Assembly: GCA_961205875.1 (NCBI GenBank)
Contig: OY540809.1
Span: 21,464,267 to 21,528,266, forward strand
Direction of reading: 5' to 3'
From: Sialis fuliginosa
Lineage: Eukaryota; Arthropoda; Insecta; Megaloptera; Sialidae
Length of the DNA stretch: 64,000 nucleotides
The position numbers and the translations under genes are program-made. Positions 47,534 through 60,122 of this stretch are shown piece by piece (the stretch's first letter is position 1; every line of letters starts with the position of its first letter). Under the pieces are notes generated by a model. The model had not been told where the DNA came from, searched no databases, and saw nothing but the letters and a program-made list of their open reading frames with translations.

Positions 47534-48239
47534 GGGGGTATTCTGGTCTAGAAGCCAAAATTTTAGGCATTTTTCAAACTAACATAAAAAAAATGAAAAA
47601 CATTTTTAGTATCCATTTTTTGGTATGATATTTATTGACATTTTAAGAATATAAAAAAAAATTGTAAAAAAAAAATCAGAAATTCGACAATTTACAGGTG
47701 AAGTGGAGGCTACAAAAAAAACGGTGCACCCTGGTTGACATGATTCCAGCCCTTATAGTGATCTGAAACAAAAAAATTTGAAAAATTCTCAATCTGTAAA
47801 GATGTCGCTATCGCATTGACCTTAGCCAAAAAAAAAAAAAAAATCACAAAATGGCGTCGATATGAAAAAAAAAATTTGTTTACCCCTTTTTTTGACCTTT
47901 TCGAATTTTTTAAAAATACTCCAAATTGAAATTTTTTAAAATCCAAGGCAGACGCGATAGAGAGATATATAAAAAAGATTTCCACCAAATTTCAAAGGAA
48001 TCGGTGTGGTAGAAATTGAGATATCATGTCAACCACTTCAAAAAAAGTAGTTTCGAGAAAAACGCGTTTATTGTGTGATTCGTTCCACTTAGATGCTACG
48101 TCACAAAATCCACTGTATCTCCGAAAATAATTCGAATTTTGATAAATCCATTAAGGGCATATTCTTAAGGGTCTAAACTTTGAAAATATGCAAAAAAAAA
48201 TAAATTGATTTTTTCAAATTTCTAGACCAGAATACCCCC
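47534..48239. mobile_element. TTAA-flanked MITE (piggyBac-type), 706 bp
   Basis: Perfect TIR GGGGGTATTCTGGTCTAGA at both ends, flanked by TTAA at 47530-47533 and 48240-48243. The interior is AT-rich with long A and T runs. A minus-strand frame at 47710-47988 is not a transposase. No empty site is visible in the window. Confidence 0.88.
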
Positions 48240-48344
48240 TTAACCTATTTAATGGAGTCAACAGTCTATTTTATTCGGAAATTCGGAAGATTGCAATTAA
48301 ATAGAAAAAAGTAATGTGTGCCTCACGCTTCACCCACATAAGAG

Positions 48345-48685
48345 CACGGTTGAAATGACAATTATTTTGTTTATATTATTCATGAGAATTAAATAATAAA
48401 TAAAGCTAAACGTATTAAATTAATAATCTATAATAAACCGTATACAAATACGATTTAAACTGACAATTTCATCCATCTTTCTCTTATACATCTAATCATC
48501 GCTCTCTCACGCATAACCGATGTAAACTGACTTGTACCCCTACACTTTTCATCCATCTTTCTCTTATACATCTACTCAAGCATATTTACACTCTCTTAGT
48601 GTTTCATCTTAAAAACCTGTCGTATTTTAAATAGTGTCGGGACCATTCCAATTCACTAGTTTACTAAAGAAGTTTCACTTTAAAA
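48345..48685. mobile_element. GAAGTTTCACTTC-family MITE, copy 2
   Basis: Contains 'tttctcttatacatcta' twice (48478 and 48560), a short internal duplication, and ends 'ctaaagaagtttcacttta'. The flank 'gtgtgcctcacg ... cacccacataagagcacggt' corresponds to the sequence next to the copy at 59535. Confidence 0.55.
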
Positions 48686-49300
48686 AAATTCTCCAATTTG
48701 ATGGAATACCAATAGAATATATATTATAAAGCTCAACGTCTGTCTATCTGTCCGTTAGTGCGCTTATAACTAGAGATACACTTATCCGATTTACGTGTTT
48801 TTTTTTATTTATAGATATGTTCTCTGGCTAGGTTATAGGATATATTTTCTTACGTTATGCTAGGTTTGCCGCCAGCGCGGTCTTTTGTAATACGATGCCT
48901 AAACCGTTAAATATTGGACAATAGATGTATAGAATAAATAGATCTAAAATAAAGTGCGCGGTACCATATATCTAACTTGTATATTTAAGTAACAATAACT
49001 GTGCGTTTATGTTATAAAGAAAATTTAAAATGTTTAGGTTCTGTTTACGTGGTCTTATGACCTGCAAAACATTAATCCTTAATGTACTTAATGTAGATAC
49101 AATTTGCCCTTTACAGTATCCAATTTGGTTTTATAGTTTCGGAAATAACTTGAAATATACATACGGTAACATATTATTCGCTGTCGGGTTATACGTGTCG
49201 GGGTGTAGGGTAAGAGGGAGCGATTCGCATGCGTTCGGCCGGCATTCGGATTCATTCGGTCCTTCTATCGTCAATTGTTTATTTTGTTTCAATAATTAAT

Positions 49301-49482
49301 AGCCCTTATACACTAGCGAATTTTATTAGCGCGACTATCTCGTTATGGCATGCTATGCATGCTATTGTATGCAGCGTGACTATCGCCACAGTGTGTATGA
49401 GTTTTGCGATTTACATATAAAACAATGTATAATGAATGTACGCGATAGTCGCGCGACTAAGTCGCTAGTGTGTAAAGGGTCT
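49301..49482. mobile_element. hAT-like MITE, 182 bp
   Basis: Ends AGCCCTTATACACTAGCGA and TCGCTAGTGTGTAAAGGGTCT are near-perfect inverse matches. The interior keeps GCGCGACTATC / GATAGTCGCGC palindromes. Terminal 'CCCTTTACAC' with CG-rich subterminal repeats is a common hAT MITE style; no clear 8-bp duplication was seen. Confidence 0.65.
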
Positions 49483-50119
49483 AACAGAAAAAAAAATCAT
49501 TTGTACTTTTTGTTCTGATTCGTTTTTATTAGGTAATTTAGGTGTTGTTAAGTTATTACAATAATAACTAATTATGTTTGTACTTAATTCAACTATATTT
49601 TTTTAAATCCTAAACAATAATCCCGTAGTCTACGCGAGCAAAACTGGTTTATTTATAAAAATGGTTGATGAAAATTTAAAAAGAAACAATTGATTCCAGT
49701 CTCCCCTACACATATATATAAAGTTATTGTTTCCACAATCGTGGTTAAAACAAATTAACCCGCAGGTATTTCACATATATACATATGTATGTACTCATCA
49801 TGTCTCTCCCACACACTTTGTATTAACTATTAATCAATACTGTATAAAGTACAGATGTTTACTTGTAAAGGAAAACACGTACGATGGATAGGTGAACATT
49901 AAAGTTTCAATTATTTAATCGGGTCTGTAATATATGTTGCATATTAGTGAACTTGAAAAGGATTATCTATAAATAAATGTGTACGTTTGAAACAATACAT
50001 TATTTAGAAGCTAATTATACATTATTTAATTGATATATTATGTCTATTGGTGATCAAAAATGTATAAATACAACTTTAACATTTTGGATCTTGGTATATA
50101 AATTTACCTTTATATATTA

Positions 50120-50335
50120 CTAGCGCATTGGACCCGGTGTTACCCGGGGATATTAATTTAATTAAACATAAAGTAATCATGCCCACCCAACATCCCCACA
50201 ACACAATCCGTTCAGTAGTTATTGAGAAAATCGTGTAAAATTATATTTTCAATCTCCCAGGAAACACCAAGTTCCGTCTTATATTTATATGAAAATCAAA
50301 AATAAATAGGTTAGCAACAATCATAATAATTAATA
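50120..50335 (-). repeat. Dispersed repeat with 'agtagtta' core, copy 5
   Basis: 'tagcgcattggacccggtgt', 'tccgttcagtagttattgag', 'tcccaggaaacaccaagttc' and 'ataggttagcaacaatca', in the same order as at 39838. Confidence 0.55.
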
Positions 50336-50617
50336 TATATTTATGTATTTATTTTTTAACTTCTTCATGGCGAATTAAACACTATAGGGACCCCTGGCTA
50401 TAAAAACGTTTAAAAAACTGGTATTGATTACAGACATATATTTTATAGAAAATAATCATTATTAGTTTTTGATTAATATTTAAATTGGAAACTACAAATG
50501 AAAACATATTAAAATTCTAATATAAACCAGATTAACAAATGAAATATTAAATTGAAAAGGATTTAATTTTGTGATAGGTACATTTAAATACAGCACATAC
50601 ATACATACCTATATATG

Positions 50618-50655
50618 ATCATATATTAAACATACTAGTATGTTTAATATATGAT
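50618..50655. repeat. Perfect 38-bp palindrome
   Basis: Centred on ACTAGT at 50634-50639, arms of 19 bases without mismatch; weaker complementarity continues outside (gatc). Confidence 0.85.
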
Positions 50656-52383
50656 ATGATCAACATTATAGATATGTTAATATTGTTACAAATTTTAAAG
50701 GTTAAATCATTCACGTCAATTTATCTATTGAACTTATTAAAAATTAAATAATAAATACAGCTTGTATAGATATTCACAACAAAAATATTTCAATCCGAAC
50801 CTGCCATGTTTTTAAAAGAAATCAGTTTTAACATGTCATAATATATTTGTATAGTACATATTTTCAAAGGCTATAACTGAAATAATTTATCATAAAAATA
50901 TTCATACTTCTAAAGTGCAATATTTATTTTTTATCAAGTGCGCTGTGATGTTCACATTTTAATGTATTTTTATTTTTATATACTTTTATCTTTCAATTTA
51001 TGGATCAGTTTTCAACAGGAATTGAATATATTCTAACATGTATTTATGTAAGTTAATAACTGCGAAATATTTAAAATGAATGTTGTTTTCATTCCCCAAT
51101 AAATCGTCATTATATTTGTGTCATTATATTATTCCAAATGTGTCTGGGTTGATTTGAAATATACGTTGGAATGTGATTTTTTCGTATTTGATGTTATAGA
51201 AAATATATATTACATTTACTATCATATATCGAATTTTCAGCATGTTAACAAGGTATGGTATTATTTATTTAAATGTTTGTTTTGAAATTATTTGGTGTTA
51301 TTCCTATGATGATGTATTTTAATTTTGATCATTTAAGTATTTAACAAAATTTCTAAATGTCAAATTAATTTTGATTACATTTCTGTACTGCGAGTTTTTT
51401 TTTAATAATTATGTTTTAGTAGTCGATGTTATTTTTATAAATATTTATATGTGATGTTATATATGAAGTTAAAAATCGTTTACACATTAATAATAATTTT
51501 TTTTAGGAGATGGGTACATAAGGCCTTTTTTTCGCCTAGTACACATGCGTTAAACAAAGTATCATCTATAAAAATATTTTCGATGCTATTCTATTATTGA
51601 GGATAATAATATGTCCTTTACGAATATATAAGATTTATTTTATTAATAAAACAACAAATGATATAAATCCCACGTCGGTTTTCCCCATTTTTACCATTTT
51701 TAGGGTTCCAAAGAAACCCGATTAATCGCACTTTGTCCGTCCTTTTTAGTCATAGCAAAATGTCTCGTAAACTATATAAGTTAGAAATGTGAAATTTTGA
51801 TTGAACATGTAAAATTATGTCTTCTAGTAAAATATGTACAAATTGTTTAAACTTCATATTAATAATTCAGTAACTAACGTAAAGTCAACAAATTTTTTGT
51901 TCAAAATTATTACAGAAACATATTTTTTTGCTACCTAAAGTTGATAACTGCACTAATTGATTGATTGATTTGATTTTTTACATGAAAAACAGTTTTTTTT
52001 TAATCTCACCCCTCTAATCCGCCTCTTAGGGTACGCCCGGGGGTACATCGGTAACACTTAACTCTCAAAAGGGGTACATGGGGATTTTAACTTTGGTAAA
52101 CACTGATGTAATATTAAACAAAACAGTTCAAAAAAAAGGTAAAAAATGCGTAAAAACCGCAAAAGTCCCCTTTTTGACGTGCTATTTATATCTTTTATTG
52201 TTTTATTAATAACATAAATCTTGCATTTTCGTAAAGAACATATCCTCAAAAATACAATAACATCGAAAATATTTTTTTTATGATACTTCGTTTTAACGCT
52301 TGAATGATAGGCTAAAAACTAGCCTTATCTACACACCTCCTGTATTATTATTTATTTTAAATAAATGTTATTAGTGAATATTA

Positions 52384-52681
52384 TATCCCGAATTACAAAG
52401 AAGCTCGCAAAATTTGCAAGCTTGCAAACACTTTCAAACGAGGTATCAAACACATATGACAGTTCTCTTTGAGTTTTTAACATATAGTTTCATGCGTAGT
52501 AAGTTGATTTTTAGCGTTTTTACTCAAGATTAGTAAATATATTTTACATACCTTTGTTTTTACTTCCAATGCATGAAATTGTCTGTCAAAAATTCTAATA
52601 GAACTGTCATATAAGTTTGATACCCCATTTTAAAGTGCCTGCAAGCTTGCAAATTTGCGAGCTCCTTTATAATACCGGACA
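52384..52681. mobile_element. TGTCCGG-ended MITE, copy 3
   Basis: The right end TTTATAATACCGGACA is intact and followed by TTA; the left end is decayed (tatcccgaattacaaag). Inner palindromes 'ctcgcaaaatttgcaagc' and 'gcttgcaaatttgcgagc' mirror each other. Confidence 0.75.
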
Positions 52682-53184
52682 TTAATGTTTTCCGAATAGT
52701 TGTAATTTTATTCCAGTAAGTATCTACAATAAAATTATTATTTGCAAGAGAAATATTTCTTATAAAGCTATAATAACATTTATTTTACACTAAATGTAAA
52801 ATTTTAGTTTAAAAATATGTGAATAAGTTTATCGATTTACAAAAAACAGTTCCATTTGAATTTTTCTGACAAAAAAAACTTAATCAAACTTGTTTTTATT
52901 ATATGTGAGTTTTCAAATACTCTTAGATGTTTTTCTGTTAATCGAAGTGGATTCCTTTGGGGAAAATGTGAACTGAATAAATTTTAATATTTTACTCGGT
53001 CGGTGTAGAAAAATTTTATACGGATTCTAGTAAAAAGAAACTATTGTTATTACGATTCAATAAATACTTATTTGAATACTGATGATTGAACATTTAATTT
53101 ATTATATTTTAAAAAGAAAGTTCAGTACATTTATTTATTATTAATGTAGCTAATAGTCCACTAAAATTAGAAATTTGCTATTGA

Positions 53185-53985
53185 TGACAAATTGAATTAA
53201 TATTCGCCTCAATTATTTTAGCGCCAATCGATGGCAAGTTATGCCCTTAATAAAATACAATATAAAAATAGCAAGGCTGTAATACACAAAAAAAAAATTT
53301 TAATTGAGTACCATTATGCTTAAATCGTCGATGCAGTAAAAACGATATAAAAAAAAGCAAAAATTAACAGAATCAATTTTACAGATAAGAAAATTTCCTA
53401 TAAGAGTAGTACTCGGGTTTATACCTAAAACTAATAGTTCAGAAGTGAGAGTCGTTCAAAACTAGAGACTAAAATGTAGTTTTTTGAAAATGTCGCAATT
53501 TGCCTCGGTTTTCTATAAAATTTAATATCGGTATTCAACTGTTAATAAAAATTTCCAAAAAATTCACGGTTTAACTAGATACTATTGGGAAGCTAATGAT
53601 GAGTTTAAAAATTAATTTTACTTTAAATTGTAGCTATATGAGATGTACTAAGAAATAATTTATTGTATTTTATTGCCTGTTTTGCATGTTATTTTCATAA
53701 TCTATTAATCGCCGAATAAAACAAAAATATTTGTTTTAAAGATAATTTTATCCTCTACAAATCGTAACTGCAACCGTTTACTTGCTGTTATTAAATAAAA
53801 ATAAAATTGCACCTTTGATAAATAAAATTATATAAAAATAAAGATAGCTGTGTAACATTTAAAATTGAGTAAATTTGCTATACCTTATTACATCATTTTC
53901 ACTGCATCGACGGTGATATTTTATTAAGGGCATCATTTGCCATCGATTGGCGGTAAAATAACCGAAGAAAATATTAATTCCATCT
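53185..53985. mobile_element. Foldback element, about 0.8 kb
   Basis: 'gcgccaatcgatggcaa' and 'cccttaataaaata' at the left mirror 'tattttattaaggg' and 'ttgccatcgattggcgg' at the right. A second pair, 'atcgtcgatgcagt' and 'actgcatcgacggt', lies further in. Weaker pairing extends outward. Non-coding. Confidence 0.7.
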
Positions 53986-54263
53986 AAAAATTTAATTTGA
54001 TTGGTCTATATAACAATTTTAATTCAATTACATACTTCAAAAAACTTAAATTTATATTTAATATCAAAATTATTCAAAGTAAACAACAGTTAACTGAATA
54101 ATTATATTTTTTAATTGCCTAATAAACAAATTAAAAGAGTTTTTTAGCTTCACTACATCAGCAATAAAATCGAAGACTAAAAAAAACTTTTGGTATATGT
54201 AATTCAAAGAAAGTACGTGTTGATTATAGATTACAAATTAAATAAAGACATTTATTTTTACAG

Positions 54264-54397
54264 CCATCACACGAACATGCTGGAGTGCAAGGTGGCGGTG
54301 GGTCTACAAGAACGTCAAGGCGTTCTTTGAAGGCATCGTCGACACCTCACTTGACTGAAGACAATCAAGATAACCAAGATCAAACGCTTAGAAATAG
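54264..54397 (+). CDS. Host gene, exon c
   Basis: 134 bases between acceptor TTTTTACAG|CC and donor AG|GTATAT, giving 44 codons plus two bases (phase 2). It reads PSHEHAGVQGGGGSTRTSRR, then SLKASSTPHLTEDNQDNQDQ and TLRNR. The composition (Gly run, Ser/Thr/Arg, then an acidic-polar Asn/Asp/Gln stretch) is that of a low-complexity linker. The SRRSLK segment fits a basophilic-kinase site. The donor is weaker than those of the other exons but it is the only one that keeps phase with the next exon. No domain recognised. Confidence 0.85.
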
Positions 54398-55518
54398 GTA
54401 TATAATTAATATAATTTTCCATTAGGTTTATTGTTTGGTTGCAATTTATGTGGTTGATATTCCTCAAATATTCTAAGTATGTACATTACAATTAGTGCGA
54501 GTAGATCTCACGCCCTATGGGTTCCATATCGTTATATAAAACTTAATTCTTGGCAAAAGCTAGTTATGTACACAATTGACCCGATTTCCAAGGCGACTTT
54601 ACGTAGAAGCTGTATGAAAAAAATTGCAAAATTAAGTTTTCCACGTAATAATTCCATATAGAATTAGAAATTAATGATTTTTGAATTTTTTCCTTTACTT
54701 GTACTATGAGACCTTCCATTATGCCAAATTTCAAGATTCTAGGTAACGGGAAGTATCCTGTAGGGTAAATTTTAACGATCAGTCAATGTGTCAGTCTGTC
54801 AGTATCAAAATACGCTTTGAAAAACCATACCTTTTTATTACATTGAGTTATGTATTTATATGTATAATGAATTCTGAACTAATTACCACATGAAATGTAA
54901 CCTATTAAAATACTCTAGGCCAGTGGTTTTCAAACTTTTTAGACTCACAGAACCCTTAGAACTAGAAGGTTTTTTCGGCTAACCCCTTCACACTCTTAGA
55001 AAAAAATATATCTTAAAATAATATTCAAAACAAAACTAACTTCTTGGAATGCATTAATTTTCAAATACAGCTAAATATATCTTCATATTTTTTAGTTATT
55101 AAACGCTAGTCAGCAAATGTGAGTGCATTATAATTTGTTTTTCCTAGTTTTTATTTTGACTCGCGGAACCCTCAGAGAGATACCGCGTAACCCCTACGTG
55201 CAATCATACAGATATTGATATAAAAAAAATCCAATAACCCATCCCGAAATTTCAATGGAACCATGAACAAAAATATTTTTTTGGCCGTCATCGATTTTTA
55301 ATATTTTAAAATAATTTTTTTTTACTGAATAAGTTGAATGTATACTAAATAAAATGTCCTGTACCCGACCCTAAAATAATTAGTTATATCTGTAAAAAAA
55401 AATTCCCAAATATTGACAATTTTTTGACCAGTTACAGTGGATTTCCCCCTTAATACGAATTAATTGATTCTTGTATAATTAATTTTTTTATCTTATTAAA
55501 TAAAATGAATTGTTTCAG
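54398..55518 (+). other. Intron 3 of the host gene, about 1.1 kb
   Basis: AT-rich. It includes a segment at about 54920-55200 beginning CAGTGGTTTTCAAAC, the style of a hAT-type terminus, with repeated 'aaccc' elements downstream; I found no matching right end in this intron. It ends at TTGTTTCAG. No gene seen. Confidence 0.7.
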
Positions 55519-55622
55519 GTCGCAGGTATCAGCTTTGGAGCATGTGGACAGCGCAATAGAAGCATCCCCTCTACACACCCGTCTAACATCACACTATCAG
55601 CACTCTCATAGAACTAACATAG
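55519..55622 (+). CDS. Host gene, exon d
   Basis: 104 bases between TGTTTCAG|G and AG|GTAAAT. One base completes an Arg codon, then 34 codons, then one base (phase 1). It reads SQVSALEHVDSAIEASPLHT followed by RLTSHYQHSHRTNI. The His-rich, polar composition again gives no recognisable fold. Entry phase fits exon c and exit phase fits exon e exactly, which is the main support. Confidence 0.85.
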
Positions 55623-58183
55623 GTAAATTGCATCATTATAATTTAAAACATTAAACCGCTGGAAACGTTATGTCTTGGCTAGCAGATTGTATCGTAGCTA
55701 TACCCTATGTCCTCTTCTGAAAGCCTTATTTACATACAACCAGTAATTTTAGTACTCGACCTATGTAAACATAGAGATTTCGTTTAGTAGCTGGTATAGC
55801 CGAGTCGTTGTCGAATAAATTATAAAACATACTAATGGTAGTCTACTCTACAATACAATTGTTTTCAGCAAAATACGTTGAGTGCAGCTTTTGTATTATT
55901 TCTCAGTGAAGAGCTATTTAAAAACCTATAAATGAATTATCTGGTTACTAAGTACATTTACTAGACTAAATATTGTTTTCTTCCTAATAATAGTCGTTTA
56001 TGGATGTGGTCTTTTGACAAAAAATTATATTAAGGGGTTATTATAGGGAGTACCTATTGTTCATTTAAAAGTAAGAAAAAAATGTGTCAATTAAGTATTG
56101 AGATTCTTTGTTTGTCACTGATTTCTTTGGTATAGATCGATGGATCTGAAAATTAAAAAATATTTCTGTACAGTGTACAGTAATATGATTTCGTAATTGT
56201 CTATCGAGCCATATTTCTAATTTCGAAAAAATAAGCATCTTTCCATGCAGGAAATCACAAAGGGGCCACGGTTGGTCCAGGTTTAAGCCAATGTTATCCA
56301 ACACTGGGCCAACATACAAAATATGATAACTTCGTTCAAAACTCGACCAAGGTTGGGTAAAGAATAGGTGACCTGAAGCTCGGTATCTATACGGTACATT
56401 TGAGAGAAAAAATATTATAAAATGATATATTATATTTATAAACAAATAATTATTTTCAAAAAAGTACACTTAATTTTTCTAATTAGTTACTCAATATTAA
56501 AAAATAATTTACATAATGTTTTATTGAAAACTTAAATAATTTTTTTATCGTTGTCGCACAGCGGCAAGCACACGTAAAACGGTCGGCGGGCACCATGGTG
56601 CTCGTGAACATAAGTTTAAGAACCCCTGTTTTAATCAGATGCGCGACCACATTTATCATTATAACTTCGTTATTAAAAGGAATTTTCAAGTAGTTTTTTT
56701 AATGTTCATAAAAGAATAGAGAATAATTTCAAATAATATAAAACAAGTTTTTTTTAATTCTAAAGATATGCAACCCCTTAAAAACCACATAATGGTTCTA
56801 TTAAATACAAGATCGTTTACGGAAGTTCGACTATATGCTGCAATCTAGCAGTTGTATTTTTAATTAACTAAATTTCATAATATTACATGTATTTATCTGT
56901 GTACCTCTATTAACAGTTGAACAATATATTGGATACGTTCTAATTTGCACATAGCTTCGTGTATTAGTCAAATTAGATTAGTTATAGCTTTTGAACTAAT
57001 TGCAATTACATATCTAATAATTTGTATTTAAATATACTAACTTATTTTATACTCAATTATATATTTTTGGAGGAACCAAGAAAATTGTGATTTTAATAAA
57101 AACTATTAATTATAATAATAACCTCAAAATTATCTGTCAAACTATTAAAATAGAAAATATTATAAATTCATCATCACCAACGTATTCGGAAACTTAGTTG
57201 TTCACGTATTCGAGAATTTCATGAATTAAATCCATGACAACGTTAATTTACAACTAATTAACCAACTTAACGAAACTTTGTTATATCAAGTTCTATTTTG
57301 AAAATTAGAGACATTGTTTCAACTGAAGAATCTAACTCTAAGTACTATACTACTTTAAGAGCTTTTAATTGGAATTTGGTAATAGTTTAAAATATTGTTT
57401 TATGTAATTAATAATTTTATCCGCCATTTCTAACAATTATTTGACTGTTAAAAGTAGTTTTAAAAATTTAGAAATAGTTATAGTTAACTAATACGCAATA
57501 AAACCTTAGAATGTGGGTTAAGTACAATTCCAAAGTGACTCAACTATAACAAATAACTTCAAATCTACAAAAACAACTTTTTACAAATTAAACACAGTCT
57601 TAAAGTAGGCATTATTAAAAAAAAAAGAAATGTAAGCTATACTTGCACAATTAGTGTTCCGTGCCATTATCCCCCCCCCCTACTTAAATTATTAATTTTT
57701 TTGAAAAACGTGTAGGGACAAAAGTTATTCCTTACATCATGAGAATTATTATTTGTCAAAGCAGTTATACAGAAATAAACAATTAAATTGTTTATGGCAA
57801 TTGATCGCGCTAGAATTATTCAATCCTGATAATTTCAGTTCAATCTACACCTAATTTACTAATAAACATGATATTTTCAGATTTTTAGGAGCGATCGTCT
57901 CGGTGATAAGGGTGGAAGACAGCAATTTTTAAGCGTTTTCCCCGATTTTTTAAAATGCATAAAAAATATAATATAGGTACCTATATATTGTTGAATTTGT
58001 GCTTCCTTTTAGCACGGAACAGTAAAATCCATAAAACAGTTTAAATTTACATAAATACCTACATCATTTTTTTTTATTTGATAATCCTACTTAAAGTTTA
58101 AAACTTTCTTTAAGGCTTTCCATACTTCCCAAAACATGAATGCCGTGCAATCAATTAAATAAATAATAACGTATGTTTTATAG
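55623..58183 (+). other. Intron 4 of the host gene, about 2.6 kb
   Basis: Contains a minus-strand open frame at 56065-56469 that lies in repeat-like sequence and is not supported as a gene, a segment at 56550-56630 ending in GTTTAAGAACCCCTG (hAT-terminus style), and at 57640-58020 a copy of the repeat that is also at 42827-43320 (shared start ATTAGTGTTCCGT). Otherwise AT-rich. It ends at TTTTATAG. Confidence 0.7.
57640..58020 (+). repeat. Dispersed repeat, copy 2 (partner at 42827-43320)
   Basis: Starts 'cacaattagtgttccgtgcc' and retains 'gaaaaacgtgtagg', 'caatcctgataat', 'ctacacctaattt', 'gacagcaattttta'. It lacks the foldback that interrupts the other copy. Confidence 0.6.
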
Positions 58184-58391
58184 GTTCAAATACATCAGAA
58201 AGCGTTTTAGCGAAATTCCGTAAAACGTTTTCTCTGAAATTCCAAAAGAAAAGTAGCAAAGAATGCAGTGCTCAGTCTTCTTTGGAATGCGACAACCCTA
58301 TGATCTTCAGCATTGATGATACCGTGTCCAACGAGCCGCAGGGCGTAGTTATCGCATCGGAAAAAGATGAAACCGGTGACCAAAAATACAG
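58184..58391 (+). CDS. Host gene, exon e (basic patch exon)
   Basis: 208 bases between TTTTATAG|GT and AG|GTACGA; two bases finish a Gly codon, then 68 codons and two bases. It starts SNTSESVLAKFRKTFSLKFQ, continues KKSSKECSAQSSLECDNPMI and FSIDDTVSNEPQGVVIASEK and ends DETGDQKYR. The FRKTFSLKFQKK stretch is a compact basic/aromatic patch of the kind that binds membranes or a partner, followed by an acidic Ser-rich part. It is the best-conserved-looking exon of the set and the most useful query for naming the gene. I have only a vague impression of N-terminal regions of insect GEF or adaptor proteins and do not assign it. Confidence 0.88.
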
Positions 58392-58494
58392 GTACGATTT
58401 AAAAATATCAAATCTAAAATTTTAATATAAGTTACAATACTTTGAACCTAAATCGAGAATGGTGAATCTGTGACATTTTCTGACCTCAAACAAA

Positions 58495-59215
58495 AAAACA
58501 TCTGCCAAGTAAATGCACAGTGCTTCCTCGTGCTTAATTCACCAAAGATAATTAATTATTGAACAATTTAAATAAAAACCGATGCTCAGATAAATTGCTC
58601 AGAATTGGTTAACCATTTAATTTTTATACAATTTTACTAAACAATATTAGTTCAAAATTTTTCTTAAGACGCACCTGATTATATTTTCGTATATTTTTAA
58701 TTTTTTGCCAATTTGAATCTAAATCTAAATTTATGCATACGTCAAAATGACAATTAAAAATAAATTGAGATAAATCTTTGTAAGTGAATATTTTACAACA
58801 AACGTTGTCGATCCATATTATAGGAAATTTAATGATCTACAAAAAATATTCTATAAAATTTTCACGTAACATGTGTCGTTCTTGAAAAAATAAATAATTT
58901 GGGATGTCACCCCTCCCCCTTACACACGATTTCTATTATTTTGAAATGGGATCGTCCTCAAGCCAGACCCAACCATCCGACCAAGTTTCAATAATATCGG
59001 TTCAGTGGTTCATGAGTTTTGCGTGTGACAAAGATTCAGGAGACAGACGGACGGACACACGGACAGACAGACAGACACGGAACGAAAAGTGTTTGTCTTG
59101 ACGTGAAACGGAAAGATCAATTTAAAATTTTTAAATCGGAGAACATTTTTTTTGTCTCAATCTAAAACGATCACAAAGCTTCTCGTATCTTCGATATTGT
59201 GAGGAAACAATAATA
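58495..59215 (-). repeat. Dispersed 0.7-kb repeat, copy 3 (inverted)
   Basis: Begins with the inverse of the far end ('ccaagtaaatgcacagtgct') and ends 'aaagcttctcgtatcttcga'. The open frame at 58904-59101 lies inside and is not a gene. Confidence 0.7.
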
Positions 59216-59264
59216 AATATAAGACCTAAAAACCGCTTCATAATATTGCGTTTTAAATGTTTTT

Positions 59265-59535
59265 TAAGTGAAATTTCTTTAGTGAGCTAGTGAATTGGAA
59301 TGACCTCGACACGTTTTAAAATACAACAGGTTTTCAAGATGAGATTGCGCATATGCTTGAGAGAGTGATGAGTATATGTATTAAGGAAATATGGATAAAT
59401 AATGTTTGCATACATGTCAGTTTAAGTCGGTGTCAAGCTACGTGTTTTTATACGTTTATGCGTCAAAATAATACATTTAGCTTTATTTATTTAATTCACA
59501 TGTTTAATGAAAACAAAAGAAGTTTCACTTCAACC
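59265..59535. mobile_element. GAAGTTTCACTTC-family MITE, copy 3
   Basis: Left end 'aagtgaaatttctttagtga', right end 'aaaagaagtttcacttca'. It keeps 'tgaattggaatgacctcg' and 'gagagagtgatgagtatat' in the same positions as the 5382 copy but has a longer middle. Confidence 0.6.
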
Positions 59536-60051
59536 GTGCACTTATGTGGATGAGGCACACATCAACATTTTCCGCGGAGCACATATCTTCAAAATAGATA
59601 AAAATGTGAACTCATACATTTTCGGCCAGATGAAGTTCTCATTAACCAAAAATGATCTTAAAATACAAGGTTCCCTGTACTTGATTTAGAAACAGAAATG
59701 GTTCAATTTAAAACATCCCCTTTGAAAATTTCTTGGTACGCGCCTGGTAAAGTCGGATTGAATTCAACTACTATACAAACTTTCCTAATTATTATGAATG
59801 ATAGGTATTCATCTTGTTTGCTATATGTTGAAGTGAAAATACGGTATTTATGGGAAATAAAATTAGCCATTACACTTTTTTCTCTTCCTTATTCTTCTCT
59901 GTGTATATTCTCAATAACTTAACTTTTCTAGTTAGAAGTTTTTGACTGATTTATATAAATTTATATAAATGACCAGTTTTGTAAATTGTATAAATATTTG
60001 TATCGAGGTTAGGTCATTGATTTAAAAAAAATAATACATTTTGTATCTACC

Positions 60052-60122
60052 ATGAACCTGAACCTGAACCCGAACCCGAAACCCAAAAAACCTGTATTTT
60101 TTTTATTAACCTGAACCCGAGC
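60052..60122 (+). repeat. Short CCYGAACCYGAA tandem tract
   Basis: 'cctgaacctgaacccgaacc' followed by 'cgaaaccc' and again 'cctgaacccgagcc': degenerate hexamer repeats. Confidence 0.7.

Larger units (their letters stand above)
42265..54263 (+). other. Intron 2 of the host gene, about 12 kb
   Basis: Bounded by GTGAGT (42265) and TTTTTACAG (54263). It is filled with foldback elements at 42469, 44051, 45166, 46600 and 53185, a TTAA-flanked MITE at 47534, a hAT-like MITE at 49301 and members of the dispersed families listed below. The stretches 43330-44040, 48690-49290, 49490-50110, 50340-52380 and 52690-53180 show only AT-rich sequence with no supportable gene. Confidence 0.75.

Noticed and set aside
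49030..49299. 89-codon plus-strand open frame
   Set aside because: Mixed composition, some non-AT character near 49190-49260, but no motif, no splice fit to the host gene, and it runs into the hAT-like MITE.
56065..56469. 134-codon minus-strand open frame
   Set aside because: It lies in AT-rich intron 4 sequence with repeat-like 'ggttgg'/'gggcc' motifs, has no recognisable domain, and its codons look like chance reading of AT-rich DNA.
54920..56635. One large hAT element from CAGTGGTTTTCAAAC to GTTTAAGAACCCCTG
   Set aside because: The two ends are similar in style but not good inverse matches, there is no 8-bp duplication, and exon d of the host gene lies between them.
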